Origin: Bacillus sp. SJS
GTDB lineage: Bacteria > Bacillota > Bacilli > Bacillales > Bacillaceae
NCBI RefSeq assembly: GCF_000732485.2
Contig: NZ_JAQV02000015.1
Span: 310,001 to 374,000, forward strand
Direction: 5' to 3'
DNA: 64,000 nucleotides
Of this stretch, positions 26,199 to 35,996 are shown in pieces (position 1 is the first letter of the stretch; every line of letters starts with the position of its first letter). The notes below the pieces were generated by a model. It did no database searches and had not been told where the DNA came from. It saw only the letters and a program-made list of their open reading frames with translations. The position numbers and the translations under genes are program-made.

Positions 26199-26430
26199 GC
26201 CGATTTGCTTAGTTTTCAAGCCGTTCCTCCCTTGATATCAGCCGGGTTCCCCCACTTTCCGGCCGTTCCACCGCTCTTTCCAGCCAAACTTATTTTTCCA
26301 GCCGACTCGCTCCATTTTCAAGCCGTTCCTCCCTTGATACCAGCCGGGTTCCCCCACTTTCCGGCCGTTCCACCGCTCTTTCCAGCCAAACTTATTTTTC
26401 CAGCCGATTCCTCCATCCTTCCTTCCAGCC
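26199..26430. repeat. AGCCG 21-bp periodic array with 102-bp superunit
   Basis: GCC(G) cores begin at 26199, 26220, 26241, 26262, 26283, 26301, 26322, 26343, 26364, 26385 and 26403. The intervals are 21,21,21,21,18,21,21,21,21,18. Two ~102-bp superunits (from 26213 and 26315) are almost identical. This fills most of the 400-bp gap between the bdb operon and yhcU. There is no ribosome binding site for the low-complexity frames across it. Confidence 0.85.
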
Positions 26431-26470
26431 AAACTCTTCCTCTCCCACTTTCCTCACCAAAGTCCCAATA

Positions 26471-26505
26471 AAAAAAGCCCCTTCCCCAACCGGAAGAGAG
26501 CTTTT
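26471..26505 (-). terminator. yhcU terminator
   Basis: AAGCTCTCTTCC / GGAAGGGGCTT hairpin followed by T7 on the minus strand. Confidence 0.75.
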
Positions 26506-26507
26506 CA

Positions 26508-26909
26508 TCATATTAGATAATTATTGGCGGATCTTGTGTAGCAGCTGAAAAGATCCCGCTCGATGCCGGCGGTTAGAAAATCGCTCATGTTCAGTGGGAG
26601 ATTGTAGCCATAACTCCTGAGTATTTCACGGTTTCGGTCGTACAGTCCCGCATATTTTTGTTTTTCTTCCTCGTCTGCTTGTTTAAGAACGGCGATTAAG
26701 GTTTGCAGGCTTGACATAATTTCAAATGCTTCTTTTAACGTGCCATTATAGATAATGGTTTCTTCCGTTGGTTTCAGCACGGACATTTTTTCAAGTTTTA
26801 CGATAGTTTCATCAGAGAAGTAGATTGGAAACACTTCTTTGTACATTTCTTCAACCAGCTCTTCGATGAATTGTTCCTGTTCATTTGTTGATGCCGATAC
26901 GATTTTCAT
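26508..26909 (-). CDS. yhcU: YhcU-like protein of unknown function, 133 aa
   Basis: This small acidic soluble protein begins MKIVSASTNEQEQFIEEL, with no membrane segment or known catalytic motif. The start is set at ATG 26909 (AAAGGGTG seven bases upstream) rather than the GTG three codons earlier. The name rests on its place next to a YhcT-type pseudouridine synthase, as in B. subtilis yhcT-yhcU, and on length and N-terminal resemblance. The function is not known. It is divergent from the pseudouridine synthase gene. Confidence 0.7.
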   Translation of the reverse strand: MKIVSASTNEQEQFIEELVEEMYKEVFPIYFSDETIVKLEKMSVLKPTEETIIYNGTLKEAFEIMSSLQTLIAVLKQADEEEKQKYAGLYDRNREILRSYGYNLPLNMSDFLTAGIERDLFSCYTRSANNYLI

Positions 26910-27056
26910 ATACCCCACCCTTTGAAGCGACTTTTCGTAACATTAGAATATCATAGGACCGAGCGGCAAAAGACAGGTAAGTGTTTCCTCGTTTGCCGTG
27001 AGGTGGTTTTGTCCGGTATACTCACTCTAGAAACTGCTAAGATAAGGGGAAAATGG

Positions 27057-27947
27057 ATGAAAAAACGAGGTACATGGCTGGAGTATAAAGTCACTGATCT
27101 TGCACCTGTATATGTGAATGAATTCCTGATCCAAACAGCCGGTGCGTCAAAAGGAGTCATTCATCATTACCGGAAAGCAAACGGCTTAAAGGTTAATGGA
27201 ACAATTCTTAGTGCGGAAAATCCGCTCGTCCATAATGGCGACATTGTCAGCCTTGAGGTTTTTAAGGCTGAGAAAAATGATATCGTTTCAGAATTCATGG
27301 AGCTTGATATTTTGTTTGAAGATGATCATATCATTGCTATCAATAAACCGGCAGGCATGAAGACCCACCCGAATTCTCCTGGAGAAACCGGCACACTTGC
27401 GAATGCTCTTGCTTTTTACTATATGATGCAGGGAGAGGATGCTGCGGTTCGCCATGTTCATCGGCTTGATGAGGATACGTCAGGGGCGATTTTATTTGCG
27501 AAGCATGCACTTGCCCAAGCTATTATGGATAAGGCCCTGCAGGAGCATTTCATTTCCCGCACTTATGTTGCTGCTGTTCAAGGGGTGCCAAGACCTAAGA
27601 AAGGAACGATTTCCCAGCCAATCGGCAAGGATCGCCATCACCCTTCTAAAAGAAGGGTATCCACCGGAGGCCAGCCTGCTGTTACCCATTATGAAATGGT
27701 GCAAAGCAGTTCTTCCGGAGCCGTATTAAAGGTTCAGCTTGAAACCGGGAGAACCCATCAAATCCGGGTACATCTAAGTTATATCGGGAACCCGATCATT
27801 GGAGACAGGCTGTACGGAGATCCTTCTCACTTAATAGAAAGACAAGCACTGCATGCAGCACACATCCGCTTTCACCATCCTATTACAAATGAAAAAATCG
27901 ATTTAACCGCTCCGTTTCCTGCTGACATGAAACGCTGGGAACCTTAA
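27057..27947 (+). CDS. yhcT: RluA/RluD-family pseudouridine synthase (YhcT), 296 aa
   Basis: It converts uridine to pseudouridine in rRNA or another RNA. The catalytic Asp is in VHRLDEDTSG (family HRLDxxTSG). Other conserved elements are INKPAGMKTHP, ETGRTHQIRVHLSYIGNPIIGDRLYG and the C-terminal LHAAHIRFHHP. An S4-like N-terminal part (VNEFLIQ..) precedes it. The frame is open 45 codons further upstream, but that extension lacks homology; AAGGGG seven bases before ATG 27057 sets the start. The exact RNA target is not predictable. Confidence 0.9.
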   Translation: MKKRGTWLEYKVTDLAPVYVNEFLIQTAGASKGVIHHYRKANGLKVNGTILSAENPLVHNGDIVSLEVFKAEKNDIVSEFMELDILFEDDHIIAINKPAGMKTHPNSPGETGTLANALAFYYMMQGEDAAVRHVHRLDEDTSGAILFAKHALAQAIMDKALQEHFISRTYVAAVQGVPRPKKGTISQPIGKDRHHPSKRRVSTGGQPAVTHYEMVQSSSSGAVLKVQLETGRTHQIRVHLSYIGNPIIGDRLYGDPSHLIERQALHAAHIRFHHPITNEKIDLTAPFPADMKRWEP

Positions 27948-27985
27948 AAAAACCGCCCTGCTTCAATTGAAGCGGGGCGGTTTTC
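27946..27985. terminator. Bidirectional terminator between yhcT and the aldo-keto reductase gene
   Basis: AAAACCGCCC(TG)CTTCAATTGAAG(CG)GGGCGGTTTT is a near-perfect palindrome flanked by A- and T-tracts. Confidence 0.9.
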
Positions 27986-27991
27986 ATACTT

Positions 27992-28822
27992 TTAAAAATC
28001 AAAGTTATCAGGATCTGGACCTACCCGCTTATCTTCATTCAGCGAGTCGATTTTTTCCATGTCCTCTTGAGTCAGTTCAAAATCAAAGATATCTGCATTT
28101 CCTTGAATGCGGTGTTCTTTCACGGATTTAGGAATGGTTACGACACCGCTTTGAATATCCCAGCGGAGAATAACGTGTGCCACGGACTTGCCATGTTTTT
28201 CAGCAATTTCCTTCAAAACCGGTTCCTCAAATAATTGTCCTTGCATTAGAGGAGACCATGCTTCCACCTGAATGCCATTCTCTTTACAGAATGCCCGGAC
28301 TTTTTCCTGTGAAAGCTTCGGATGGAACTCAATTTGATTAACCATCGGAACCACTTCAGCATCCTTCATTAAATCTTCCAAATGGTGGACGTTGAAGTTG
28401 CTCACGCCGATCGCTTTAATTTTGCCGTCTTTGTATAGCTTCTCCATCGCTTTCCAGGAATCTTTGTATTTCCCTTCAACAGGCCAGTGGATTAAATAGA
28501 GATCCAAGTAATCCAGTCCCAATTTTTCCATGCTGTCTTCAAATGCTTTCAATGCAGAATCGTACCCTTGATCTGCATTCCACAATTTTGTTGTAATGAA
28601 GAGTTCTTCGCGGGGAACACCGCTGTCTTTGATCACTTGTCCAACGCCTTCTTCATTTTTATACGCCGCTGCAGTATCAATGCTGCGGTATCCTGCTTTA
28701 ATGGCAGCTTTTACGGAGCTTACCACTTCGTTCCCGTCTTCAACTTTCCAAACACCAAGACCGAACCATGGCATTTTCACTCCATTATGAAGTGTGGTTG
28801 TTTCTTGTAAACTTTTAACCAT
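27992..28822 (-). CDS. Aldo/keto reductase (YvgN/YtbE-like), 276 aa
   Basis: This NADPH-dependent reductase of aldehydes such as methylglyoxal and other reactive carbonyls has the tetrad Asp49 (SIDTA), Tyr54 (AAAYKNE), Lys79 (TTKLW) and His112 (LIHWPV). The cofactor-phosphate loop [10 protein letters not shown] is near the C-terminus. The length is typical for AKR5-type bacterial enzymes. GGGAGC precedes the ATG. It is monocistronic. The gene is divergent from the GH31 gene across a 450-bp regulatory gap. Confidence 0.92.
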   Translation of the reverse strand: MVKSLQETTTLHNGVKMPWFGLGVWKVEDGNEVVSSVKAAIKAGYRSIDTAAAYKNEEGVGQVIKDSGVPREELFITTKLWNADQGYDSALKAFEDSMEKLGLDYLDLYLIHWPVEGKYKDSWKAMEKLYKDGKIKAIGVSNFNVHHLEDLMKDAEVVPMVNQIEFHPKLSQEKVRAFCKENGIQVEAWSPLMQGQLFEEPVLKEIAEKHGKSVAHVILRWDIQSGVVTIPKSVKEHRIQGNADIFDFELTQEDMEKIDSLNEDKRVGPDPDNFDF

Positions 28823-29279
28823 TTAAGTTAGCTCCCTTCCCTTACCAGATTTCGTTTTTAATTATCCTTTATCGAAATAGAAATATCAAAAATGATGCTC
28901 GTCGAATATTTAGAAAAATAGATTTATATCTTATTTTTACTTTTCATTTACGTTAGACCCCTTATCTAACAATAGAAGTATCGAAAATATTTCTTTTATT
29001 ACACAAAAGAGGACTATTGCTCTACGTTGTGTTACACAAGGAACTTGTCTAGACATATCGGTTTATTTTCAATTGGATACGGAACTGGTTCCGTATTCTT
29101 TGAAAAACGTTTGCAATCTCTTTAATTATAAGGGTTAAAGGTACAATGGCATGTTAGATTTCGCTCATATATATATACATTTATTGGATTGCGCAATTAT
29201 GTAATAGAGTCTATATTTTGACTTGTGCTACGGTGCACTTACGTCACGGTTCACAAAAATCTTTTTAACGAGGTGGAAG
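28823..29279. other. AT-rich regulatory region between aldo-keto reductase and GH31 genes
   Basis: This stretch holds the divergent promoters. On the plus strand, TTGCGC, 17 bp, TATATT lies about 60 bp before the GH31 start and is a candidate promoter. AACGTTTGCAA near 29107 is cre-like but has several mismatches. A 9+9 palindrome is listed separately. No small gene is evident. Confidence 0.4.
29077..29096. promoter_or_regulatory. Palindromic operator upstream of the GH31-GH66 genes
   Basis: ATACGGAAC-TG-GTTCCGTAT is a perfect 9-bp inverted repeat around a 2-base centre, some 185 bp before the GH31 start. It is a likely binding site for a dimeric regulator, unidentified here. It differs from the LacI operator at 25043. 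Confidence 0.6.
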
Positions 29280-31823
29280 ATGAAAAAGTCACAACGCATC
29301 ATTAAAGGAGTTATCTCCGCTTCCCTTGCAATGGGAATGGCAGCAACAGCTCTTGCTCCTAACGCACAAGCTGTTACACAGCCAGAAGCAGATACACCCC
29401 TAGCGAAAGACAAGCTGGAAAAGCTATCAGTTAAAGGGATCGAAAAGCTAGACAACGGGGTGAAATTTGACCTTGGAAACAAAGACGCATATATTCGTCT
29501 GTTTGCAGATGATCTTGCGAAGGTATCCATCCTTGAAAAAGGAAAAGAGGAGTATACTTCCCGCGGAATCGCAAAGAAAGATTGGAAGACTCCAAGATTC
29601 ACAGCCAAAGATAAAGGCAATGTGTACGAGCTAAGAACAAAAGAACTTATTATTCATATTAAAAAGGATACATTCGGCGTAAAATTCATGGATCACAAAG
29701 GAAACGTGATTAATGAAGATTACATGGAAAACGGAAGCACATCCGGCTATGAAAACGGAAAACCTTACGTTTACAAAAAAACCGATAAAAATGAAGCATT
29801 CTACGGCTTCGGCGAGCAAGCTGGACTGAACTTGAATCAGCGAGGCGAAAGCATCGGAATGTGGAATACAGATGCTTACGGATATGATAAAGATACAAAA
29901 TACATCTACACAAGCATCCCTTTCTTTATTGGTCTTAAGAATGAAAAAGCATACGGAATTATGTTCGATAACACTCACCGTTCATACTACGAAATGGCTT
30001 CAGAATCTGATGACTACTATTACTTCTACGCCAACGGAGGAGATCTGACGTACTACTTCATGAATGGTCCTGAAATCTCTGACGTGGTTGACCGCTACAC
30101 TCAGCTTACAGGAAAGCACGAACTTCCTCCTGAATGGTCCATGGGACTTCACCAAAGTAAGTGGGAATACAATGCAGATGAAATCGTGAATGTAGCAAAA
30201 ACTTACCGTGATAAAAAAATTCCAGTAGACACTATGCACTTTGACATCGACTATATGGATGGATTCCGCGTATTCACATGGAACGACACGTTCAAAGATG
30301 CTCTAAAACAAGTTGAAGCTATGGAAGGTTTCCATACTATAGCAATCAATGATCCAGCTGTAAAAGTGGATGAAAACAATAAGTCTTACCAAGAAGGCAC
30401 TAAAAACGATTACTGGGCTAAAAATGCAGACGGTACTCCATTCGTTGGACCTGTTTGGCCTGGAGATTCCGTATTCCCAGACTTCTCCAAACAGGAAGTT
30501 CGCGATTGGTGGACGAAAAACCACAGCGCCTTGTTTGACGAAGGTATTGACGGAGTTTGGAATGACATGAATGAACCAGCTGTATTCCTTGACGATGCAA
30601 AGCATAATCATACAATGCCGCTTGATTCTTATTTCGGATACGACGATAACAAAATTCTTCACACTGAGTACCACAATATTTACGGCCATGACGAAGCAGA
30701 GGCTACTTATAATGCTTGGGCCATGCACAAACCAAACGAGCGTCCATTCGTACTGACTCGTGATATGTATGCTGGAACTCAGCGTTATTCAGCACTATGG
30801 ACTGGCGATACAGTTAGTACATGGGAGCATCTGCAAATGTCCCTTCCAAGCCATATGAACATCGGAATGTCCGGTGTGCCAAACGTTGGAACAGATATCG
30901 GCGGATTTGCTAAACGTCCTACAGCAGAAATGTATGCCCGCTGGATTCAAATTGGATCTCTGTATCCATTTGCCCGTATCCATTACGATAGTGACAAAAA
31001 GTCTGAAGTTAAACAAGGTCAAGAGCCATGGGCATTCGGACCAGAAGTTGAAGCAATCAGCAAAAAGTACATCGAACAGCGTTACAAATTGCTTCCATAC
31101 CTATACAACGCGTTCCAAGATGCTTCTGAGACAGGTAAGCCGGTTCAGCAGCCGCTTGTGTACCAATTCCAGGAAGACGAAAACACTTACAACATCGCAG
31201 ATCAATTCATGTTCGGTGATTCTCTGATGGTTGCACCTATTGTAAAAGAAGGACAAACTTCCCGTAACGTTTACCTTCCAGAAGGCCACAAATGGATCGA
31301 CTATGTTTCTGGAAAAGAATATGAAGGCGGTCGTACGATCCATGTAAGTGGAAAGCTTGACGAAATGCCAATGTTCGTGAAAGTGGATTCCATGATTCCA
31401 ACACGTGACGTACAGCAATACACTGGCGAAAAACCGCTTGAAAACCTTGTACTCGACACATACCTTGACAAGAAAGCTGAATACAGCTTCTATGAGGATG
31501 ATGCTGCTACACTTGATGCCAAGAAAAAAGGTGAATTCAACGAAACGAAACTCACTGTAGAACGCAAAGGCAAGCACAACGTTACATTCAGCCAAGACAA
31601 ACTTGCAGCGAATTACAAAGATTCAAAACTTGAGCAGTACACACTTAAACTTCACAATGCAGAGAATCCTAGAAGAGTAACAGCTGGAATGAAAAAATAT
31701 AAAGCTGTAAACACAATGGATAAGATGACAAACGCAAGCCGCACTTACTTCTTCGATGAGAAGACTAAGACGCTTTACGTTAACATCCCTGCTGGTGAAA
31801 AGAGAGATGTAAATATCCGTTAA
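29280..31823 (+). CDS. Secreted GH31 alpha-glucosidase / alpha-glucosyltransferase, 847 aa
   Basis: A signal peptide of ~32 residues (KKSQRIIKGV..APNAQA) is followed by a GH31 beta-barrel. The nucleophile is Asp429 in GVWNDMNEPA, with TMHFDIDYMDGFRVFTW upstream and LWTGDTVSTWEHL and GTDIGGF beyond. C-terminal beta domains follow. The start was set at ATG 29280 after GAGGTGGAAG. It is followed by a GH66 gene. In several Paenibacillus and Bacillus loci such GH31 enzymes are 6-alpha-glucosyltransferases or alpha-1,6-active glucosidases working with GH66 enzymes. Plain alpha-glucosidase activity is equally possible. Confidence 0.88.
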   Translation: MKKSQRIIKGVISASLAMGMAATALAPNAQAVTQPEADTPLAKDKLEKLSVKGIEKLDNGVKFDLGNKDAYIRLFADDLAKVSILEKGKEEYTSRGIAKKDWKTPRFTAKDKGNVYELRTKELIIHIKKDTFGVKFMDHKGNVINEDYMENGSTSGYENGKPYVYKKTDKNEAFYGFGEQAGLNLNQRGESIGMWNTDAYGYDKDTKYIYTSIPFFIGLKNEKAYGIMFDNTHRSYYEMASESDDYYYFYANGGDLTYYFMNGPEISDVVDRYTQLTGKHELPPEWSMGLHQSKWEYNADEIVNVAKTYRDKKIPVDTMHFDIDYMDGFRVFTWNDTFKDALKQVEAMEGFHTIAINDPAVKVDENNKSYQEGTKNDYWAKNADGTPFVGPVWPGDSVFPDFSKQEVRDWWTKNHSALFDEGIDGVWNDMNEPAVFLDDAKHNHTMPLDSYFGYDDNKILHTEYHNIYGHDEAEATYNAWAMHKPNERPFVLTRDMYAGTQRYSALWTGDTVSTWEHLQMSLPSHMNIGMSGVPNVGTDIGGFAKRPTAEMYARWIQIGSLYPFARIHYDSDKKSEVKQGQEPWAFGPEVEAISKKYIEQRYKLLPYLYNAFQDASETGKPVQQPLVYQFQEDENTYNIADQFMFGDSLMVAPIVKEGQTSRNVYLPEGHKWIDYVSGKEYEGGRTIHVSGKLDEMPMFVKVDSMIPTRDVQQYTGEKPLENLVLDTYLDKKAEYSFYEDDAATLDAKKKGEFNETKLTVERKGKHNVTFSQDKLAANYKDSKLEQYTLKLHNAENPRRVTAGMKKYKAVNTMDKMTNASRTYFFDEKTKTLYVNIPAGEKRDVNIR

Positions 31824-31833
31824 TCATGATTAA

Positions 31834-31866
31834 AGAGACTGCTGGTGTACTACCGGCAGTCCCTTT
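31834..31866 (+). terminator. Hairpin between GH31 and GH66 genes
   Basis: GACTGCTGGTGTACTACCGGCAGTC-type hairpin followed by CCCTTTTCTT. The weak T-run suggests partial termination, leaving some read-through into the GH66 gene. Confidence 0.6.
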
Positions 31867-31889
31867 TCTTATTATGGAGGTAATTCTTT

Positions 31890-33647
31890 ATGAAAGGCCA
31901 CATTCGCACCCTTGCTATATTAATCCTTACATTGGCGGTGCTCGGCATGTTTCTTCTTTATTTTTCCCTTCAGCCCAAGCCTGATTCTTCACCAGAAAAG
32001 GAAGTTGCTGCAAAGCTAGATATTAATAAGGCACGGTTTGCTCCTGGGGAAACCGTCTCTTTCTCTTTAACACTCCCCACAAAATCAAAGCAGACAACGG
32101 CAACCATCCGTTACTACCACCTGGATTCTCCAGTTGATTCCCAGACTGTTCCTCTAAGTCAAAGCAAAACAAACTGGGACTGGTCTCCTCCTAAGGATGA
32201 CTATAGGGGATATTTAGCGGAGACGGTTATTGACGGACAGCGGTTTACAATTGGGATAGACGTATCAAGCGATTGGAGCAAGTTTCCCCGTTATGGATTC
32301 TTGTCAGATTTCTCTGATAAGGCTAGTGAAAAATCCTCATCAGTCTTAGAGCAATTAAATCGCTATCATATAAATGGTCTTCAATTTTATGACTGGCAGT
32401 ACAAACACCACAATCCGCTTAAAACCGAAAATGGCGGGATTCAGCCAAAGTGGGAGGATATCGCAAATCGGGAGGTTTCTGTCGCTGCACTAAAAGACTA
32501 TATTGCCAGCGCTCAAAAGTTCAATATGCAAACGATGGCTTACAACCTGATATACGGCACATATGAAGATGCCGGACCGGATGGAGTCAAGGATGAATGG
32601 AGAGTCTATAAGGATGAAAATCACGCCGAACAAGACATTCATCCGCTCCCGGAGGACTGGAAAAGCAATGTGTATTTACTGAACTCAGGAAACCCGGAAT
32701 GGCAGCAATACATTCTTTCAAAGCAAAACGAAATTTATCAGCATCTTGCGTTCGATGGGTGGCATATTGACCAGCTGGGCCCTAGGGGGCAGGTATATGA
32801 TTATGATGGAAACCGCCTGAATCTTGAAGAAGAATTTGACGAATTCCTTCATCACGGAAAAAGCAAAGCACCTGATAAATCCCTTGTCATGAACGCCGTC
32901 AATCAGTATGGCCAGAAACAAATCGGAACCACTCCCGTTGACTTTATGTACACGGAGGTATGGGATGAATATAAACAGTATAAGGATCTGAAAAAAATCA
33001 TAGATGACAACGCTGACTATTCAGACGGGAAAAATACGGTTCTTGCAGCTTATATGAACTATAACCTCTCAAAAGAAAAGCCAGGAAACTTTAATGTACC
33101 TGGTGTGCTGCTTGCAAACAGCGTCATCTTTTCCTCAGGAGGCTCTCATTTGGAACTGGGAGAGCATATGCTTTCGAGTGAATATTTCCCGAATGAAAAT
33201 TTGAACATGACAGAACGCTTCAAAGAACAGCTTATTCCCTATTACGATTTTCTCGTTGCCTATCAAAACCTGCTCCGGGGAGATGGATTGAAGGAACTGC
33301 CGCTAAAAGCTTCTTCTGATATTGGAATTACCTCAGAACCTGAAAAGGGAAAGGTATGGGGATTCTCAAAATCTGACGGGAAGAACCGTATGATTCATAT
33401 GATTAACTTCACTAAGGCTGACTCGATGGAATGGCGTGATACGGAAGGGACCCAGCCAGAACCAGACACAATTAACGGGATTGAATTGAATGTGGAGGAA
33501 GACAGGCCAGTCAAGAAAGTTTGGGCTGCATCACCCGACTCCCGTCAAGCTGCTCCTGTTCCCGTACACTTCTCGCAAAAAGATGAGAATGTAGCCATTA
33601 CCGTCCCTTCGCTCACATATTGGACGATGCTTGTCATGGAATATTAA
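31890..33647 (+). CDS. GH66 dextranase / cycloisomaltooligosaccharide glucanotransferase-like enzyme, 585 aa
   Basis: An N-terminal membrane anchor or signal (residues 7-28) leads into an Ig-like domain (about 40-135) and the GH66 barrel. The expected nucleophile is Asp294 in DGWHIDQLG and the acid/base Glu356 in YTEVWDEY. GH66 enzymes cut dextran internally or cyclise isomaltooligosaccharides. Typical CITases are longer, with CBM35 inserts; none is obvious here, which favours a dextranase. The N-terminus has no lipobox, so it may stay membrane-tethered. The ribosome binding site is TGGAGG. Confidence 0.85.
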   Translation: MKGHIRTLAILILTLAVLGMFLLYFSLQPKPDSSPEKEVAAKLDINKARFAPGETVSFSLTLPTKSKQTTATIRYYHLDSPVDSQTVPLSQSKTNWDWSPPKDDYRGYLAETVIDGQRFTIGIDVSSDWSKFPRYGFLSDFSDKASEKSSSVLEQLNRYHINGLQFYDWQYKHHNPLKTENGGIQPKWEDIANREVSVAALKDYIASAQKFNMQTMAYNLIYGTYEDAGPDGVKDEWRVYKDENHAEQDIHPLPEDWKSNVYLLNSGNPEWQQYILSKQNEIYQHLAFDGWHIDQLGPRGQVYDYDGNRLNLEEEFDEFLHHGKSKAPDKSLVMNAVNQYGQKQIGTTPVDFMYTEVWDEYKQYKDLKKIIDDNADYSDGKNTVLAAYMNYNLSKEKPGNFNVPGVLLANSVIFSSGGSHLELGEHMLSSEYFPNENLNMTERFKEQLIPYYDFLVAYQNLLRGDGLKELPLKASSDIGITSEPEKGKVWGFSKSDGKNRMIHMINFTKADSMEWRDTEGTQPEPDTINGIELNVEEDRPVKKVWAASPDSRQAAPVPVHFSQKDENVAITVPSLTYWTMLVMEY

Positions 33648-33655
33648 CCGAAACA

Positions 33656-33687
33656 AAAAGCCGTTCCTCTAAGGAAACGGCTTTTTT
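33656..33687. terminator. Bidirectional terminator after the GH66 gene
   Basis: AAAAAGCCGTT(CCTCTAAGG)AAACGGCTTTTT serves the GH66 gene and the convergent quinone reductase gene. Confidence 0.88.
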
Positions 33688-34264
33688 ATAGCAGTTGAAT
33701 AATATCCCGGATTTCCCGGAGCATTCTCTGTTTGGTTGCATGATCTGAGAGGGTAACCCCATATAAAAACTGATGGGATACGGTATCAATTCCGCAAATT
33801 TGAAAGATTCCATAATCCATTGCAGTTTCCATGGCCATGGTCAGCTGAGATGGCTTTAGTTTCTGTTCCGGCTGTCCGGTTGTCTGAATGATCAGCCCTT
33901 TTTTTCCTTTAAGCAGTCCCTCTGTTCCGTTTTTAATCATTCTAAAAGCAAATCCATTCGAGAACACCCGGTCGATATAACCTTTTAAAATAGCAGGCAT
34001 GCCTGACCACCACGTCGGAAAAATAAAAATGATCTGTTCTGCCCAAAGCAGATAGGACTGCTCTTCCAATATATCAGCCGGAATTTTTGTCTGATAAAAC
34101 TCAGAGTAATTATCCTCGTGAAGTACTGGCTGAAATCCAATCCGGTACAAATCCCGCACTCTGATTTCCGACTGCAGCACCTTTAATTCATCGATTATTG
34201 CTTCCAGTATCGCCCCGTTGAAGCTATCGAGTTTTGGATGAGCGAATATAATCAGTGTTTTCAT
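33686..34264 (-). CDS. NAD(P)H quinone oxidoreductase, flavodoxin-like, 192 aa
   Basis: This KefF/MdaB/YwrO-type FMN- or FAD-binding reductase has the N-terminal phosphate loop FAHPKLDSFNGAI, the aromatic signature FIFPTWWSGMPAILKGYIDRVFSNGFAF (about 88-115), and the flavin-contacting QTTGQP segment. It is a two-electron quinone reducer, probably for detoxification of quinones or electrophiles. It is a single gene, next to a chemoreceptor on the same strand, with no sign of co-regulation. Confidence 0.9.
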   Translation of the reverse strand: MKTLIIFAHPKLDSFNGAILEAIIDELKVLQSEIRVRDLYRIGFQPVLHEDNYSEFYQTKIPADILEEQSYLLWAEQIIFIFPTWWSGMPAILKGYIDRVFSNGFAFRMIKNGTEGLLKGKKGLIIQTTGQPEQKLKPSQLTMAMETAMDYGIFQICGIDTVSHQFLYGVTLSDHATKQRMLREIRDIIQLL

Positions 34265-34353
34265 AAGCGAAGACTCCCTTGAGGAACAATCCGCACATAT
34301 GTCCGGTCATTCTAGATACCTGCCTGCCCGTATTATTCACTCAAACCCTAAGC

Positions 34354-35850
34354 TTATTCATTTTTTTCATTTACAAGGTACTTCGCCTTTGAATCCACTT
34401 GTTCTACAAAAGCAGATACCTGCTGGATGGAGGCACTGATTTGCTCAATAGCCGAGGCAGCTGCGGCAATCTTATCTTCATTGTCTTCATGTTGATTTTG
34501 AAGGGATCCGATAACCTCCCCAACTTCTCCGCCTCTGCCTGCCAAATGATCGAAACGCTCTGTCACTTTCGTTAAATGGTCTTCACTCTCCGTCTGAATG
34601 TGCGCCATTTTATCAAAATCAGCAGTCGTTTTTGAAATGACAGCAACACTCTCATTAATCATGTCAGATGTTTTATGAAGAGACTGTGAAACCTGTTCTT
34701 TTGCATTCAGAATTTCCTTTAAAATGTCCTGAATGATATGGGAAGATTGGGAAGATTGCTCCGCAAGCTTTCGAACCTCATCCGCTACCACGGCAAACCC
34801 TTTTCCGTGTTCCCCTGCTCTTGCTGCCTCGATGGCCGCATTCAATGCAAGCAGATTTGTCTGATCAGCAATCGTTCTGATGGCAATCAGGACCTTTTCA
34901 ACCTCAGATGTTTTTTCCGTAAGAAGCTCCACGTGTTTAATTGAATTCCCTGATGATTCTTTCACTTCATTAATACTGTCAATGGCATTCGTTAAATGCT
35001 GTTTATTAATCTGAATTAATCCATTGATCCTTCCGGAATAATCTGAAATCCGGTCAGTAAGATCCTTAGAGGACTCAAGCTCCTGGACCATCGACTTCAT
35101 ATCTGAAGAAGTTTTCCTCATATCCTCCTGAAAATGAACGGAATCCGTATGAATAGACCGGATGGCATCATTTATCTGAGTGATTCCTCCGCTCGTATCG
35201 GAGATATTCATATTTAATTCTTCTACATGGCTGCCGATTTCGGACGATGTTACTTGATTTTTCTTCAGCACTTCATTCATTTGATCCTTCAGCAATTCAC
35301 TTTCCGAAAGCATTCCATCAAACCGTTTCGTGCTGTTTGACAGCAGCAATCCTACAAACAGGAATTGAACACCGTAATAAACGGCCGTCAGGATACTGCG
35401 CTGCATGCTTGTCTCGATGTCCATCGGATCAGCAAGATACAGATGGGCAAATTGCGCAGCGACAATTAAAGGAAGGGAAACGTAAAACGCCTTTTTCATC
35501 AGTCTGGAATCGGCAAAAAGTGCCGCGATACCGAGCGGGACCAGCCATACGAACGGAACATTCACCCACGAATCGGTATTCAGCAAAAAGGCAAAGACCG
35601 TCATGGTCCAGACTGCCAATCTCTTAAACTGTTCATCATTTTTCTTAAATTTATAGTGCAGGGCAGGATACAAAAACAAAAGGAACAGAAAATTATAGGC
35701 AACATTCATGAAGGTAATCTTCGGAATGCCATAGAGGATCTTCTGGATAATACTGTTGGCAAAGAAAATAATTCCTGCAATTAAAAACAATCTAAACAAT
35801 ATAGCTGATACATTTTTAAGATTCCGCTTTTTCAAATGAAACTCTTCCAC
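34354..35850 (-). CDS. Methyl-accepting chemotaxis-type receptor with multi-helix membrane sensor, 498 aa
   Basis: Residues 1-180 form about six membrane helices without a large extracellular domain. A coiled-coil signalling part (185-498) has the invariant hairpin tip [40 protein letters not shown]. No HAMP domain is evident. The absence of an external ligand-binding domain suggests sensing within the membrane, such as energy state, or through a partner. A GTG start was taken (GGGG eight bases upstream). It is a lone gene away from other chemotaxis genes. Confidence 0.88.
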   Translation of the reverse strand: MEEFHLKKRNLKNVSAILFRLFLIAGIIFFANSIIQKILYGIPKITFMNVAYNFLFLLFLYPALHYKFKKNDEQFKRLAVWTMTVFAFLLNTDSWVNVPFVWLVPLGIAALFADSRLMKKAFYVSLPLIVAAQFAHLYLADPMDIETSMQRSILTAVYYGVQFLFVGLLLSNSTKRFDGMLSESELLKDQMNEVLKKNQVTSSEIGSHVEELNMNISDTSGGITQINDAIRSIHTDSVHFQEDMRKTSSDMKSMVQELESSKDLTDRISDYSGRINGLIQINKQHLTNAIDSINEVKESSGNSIKHVELLTEKTSEVEKVLIAIRTIADQTNLLALNAAIEAARAGEHGKGFAVVADEVRKLAEQSSQSSHIIQDILKEILNAKEQVSQSLHKTSDMINESVAVISKTTADFDKMAHIQTESEDHLTKVTERFDHLAGRGGEVGEVIGSLQNQHEDNEDKIAAAASAIEQISASIQQVSAFVEQVDSKAKYLVNEKNE

Positions 35851-35996
35851 CTTGAAACCCCTTCTTTCATTTCACATTATCATTTATATCGGCATATTTT
35901 CCAGAAATTCCACATTTTATGTAGAAACTAATAGGTATATAGTCCATAATACCATTAGGCTATAAAAACAGCTATTTTCAAATAATGGAGGATCTT

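Noticed and set aside
29105-29120. cre site upstream of the GH31 gene (TTGAAAAACGTTTGCAA)
   Set aside because: Spacing is off by one and several consensus positions fail, unlike the perfect cre sites at glpF and the LacI-malL promoter.
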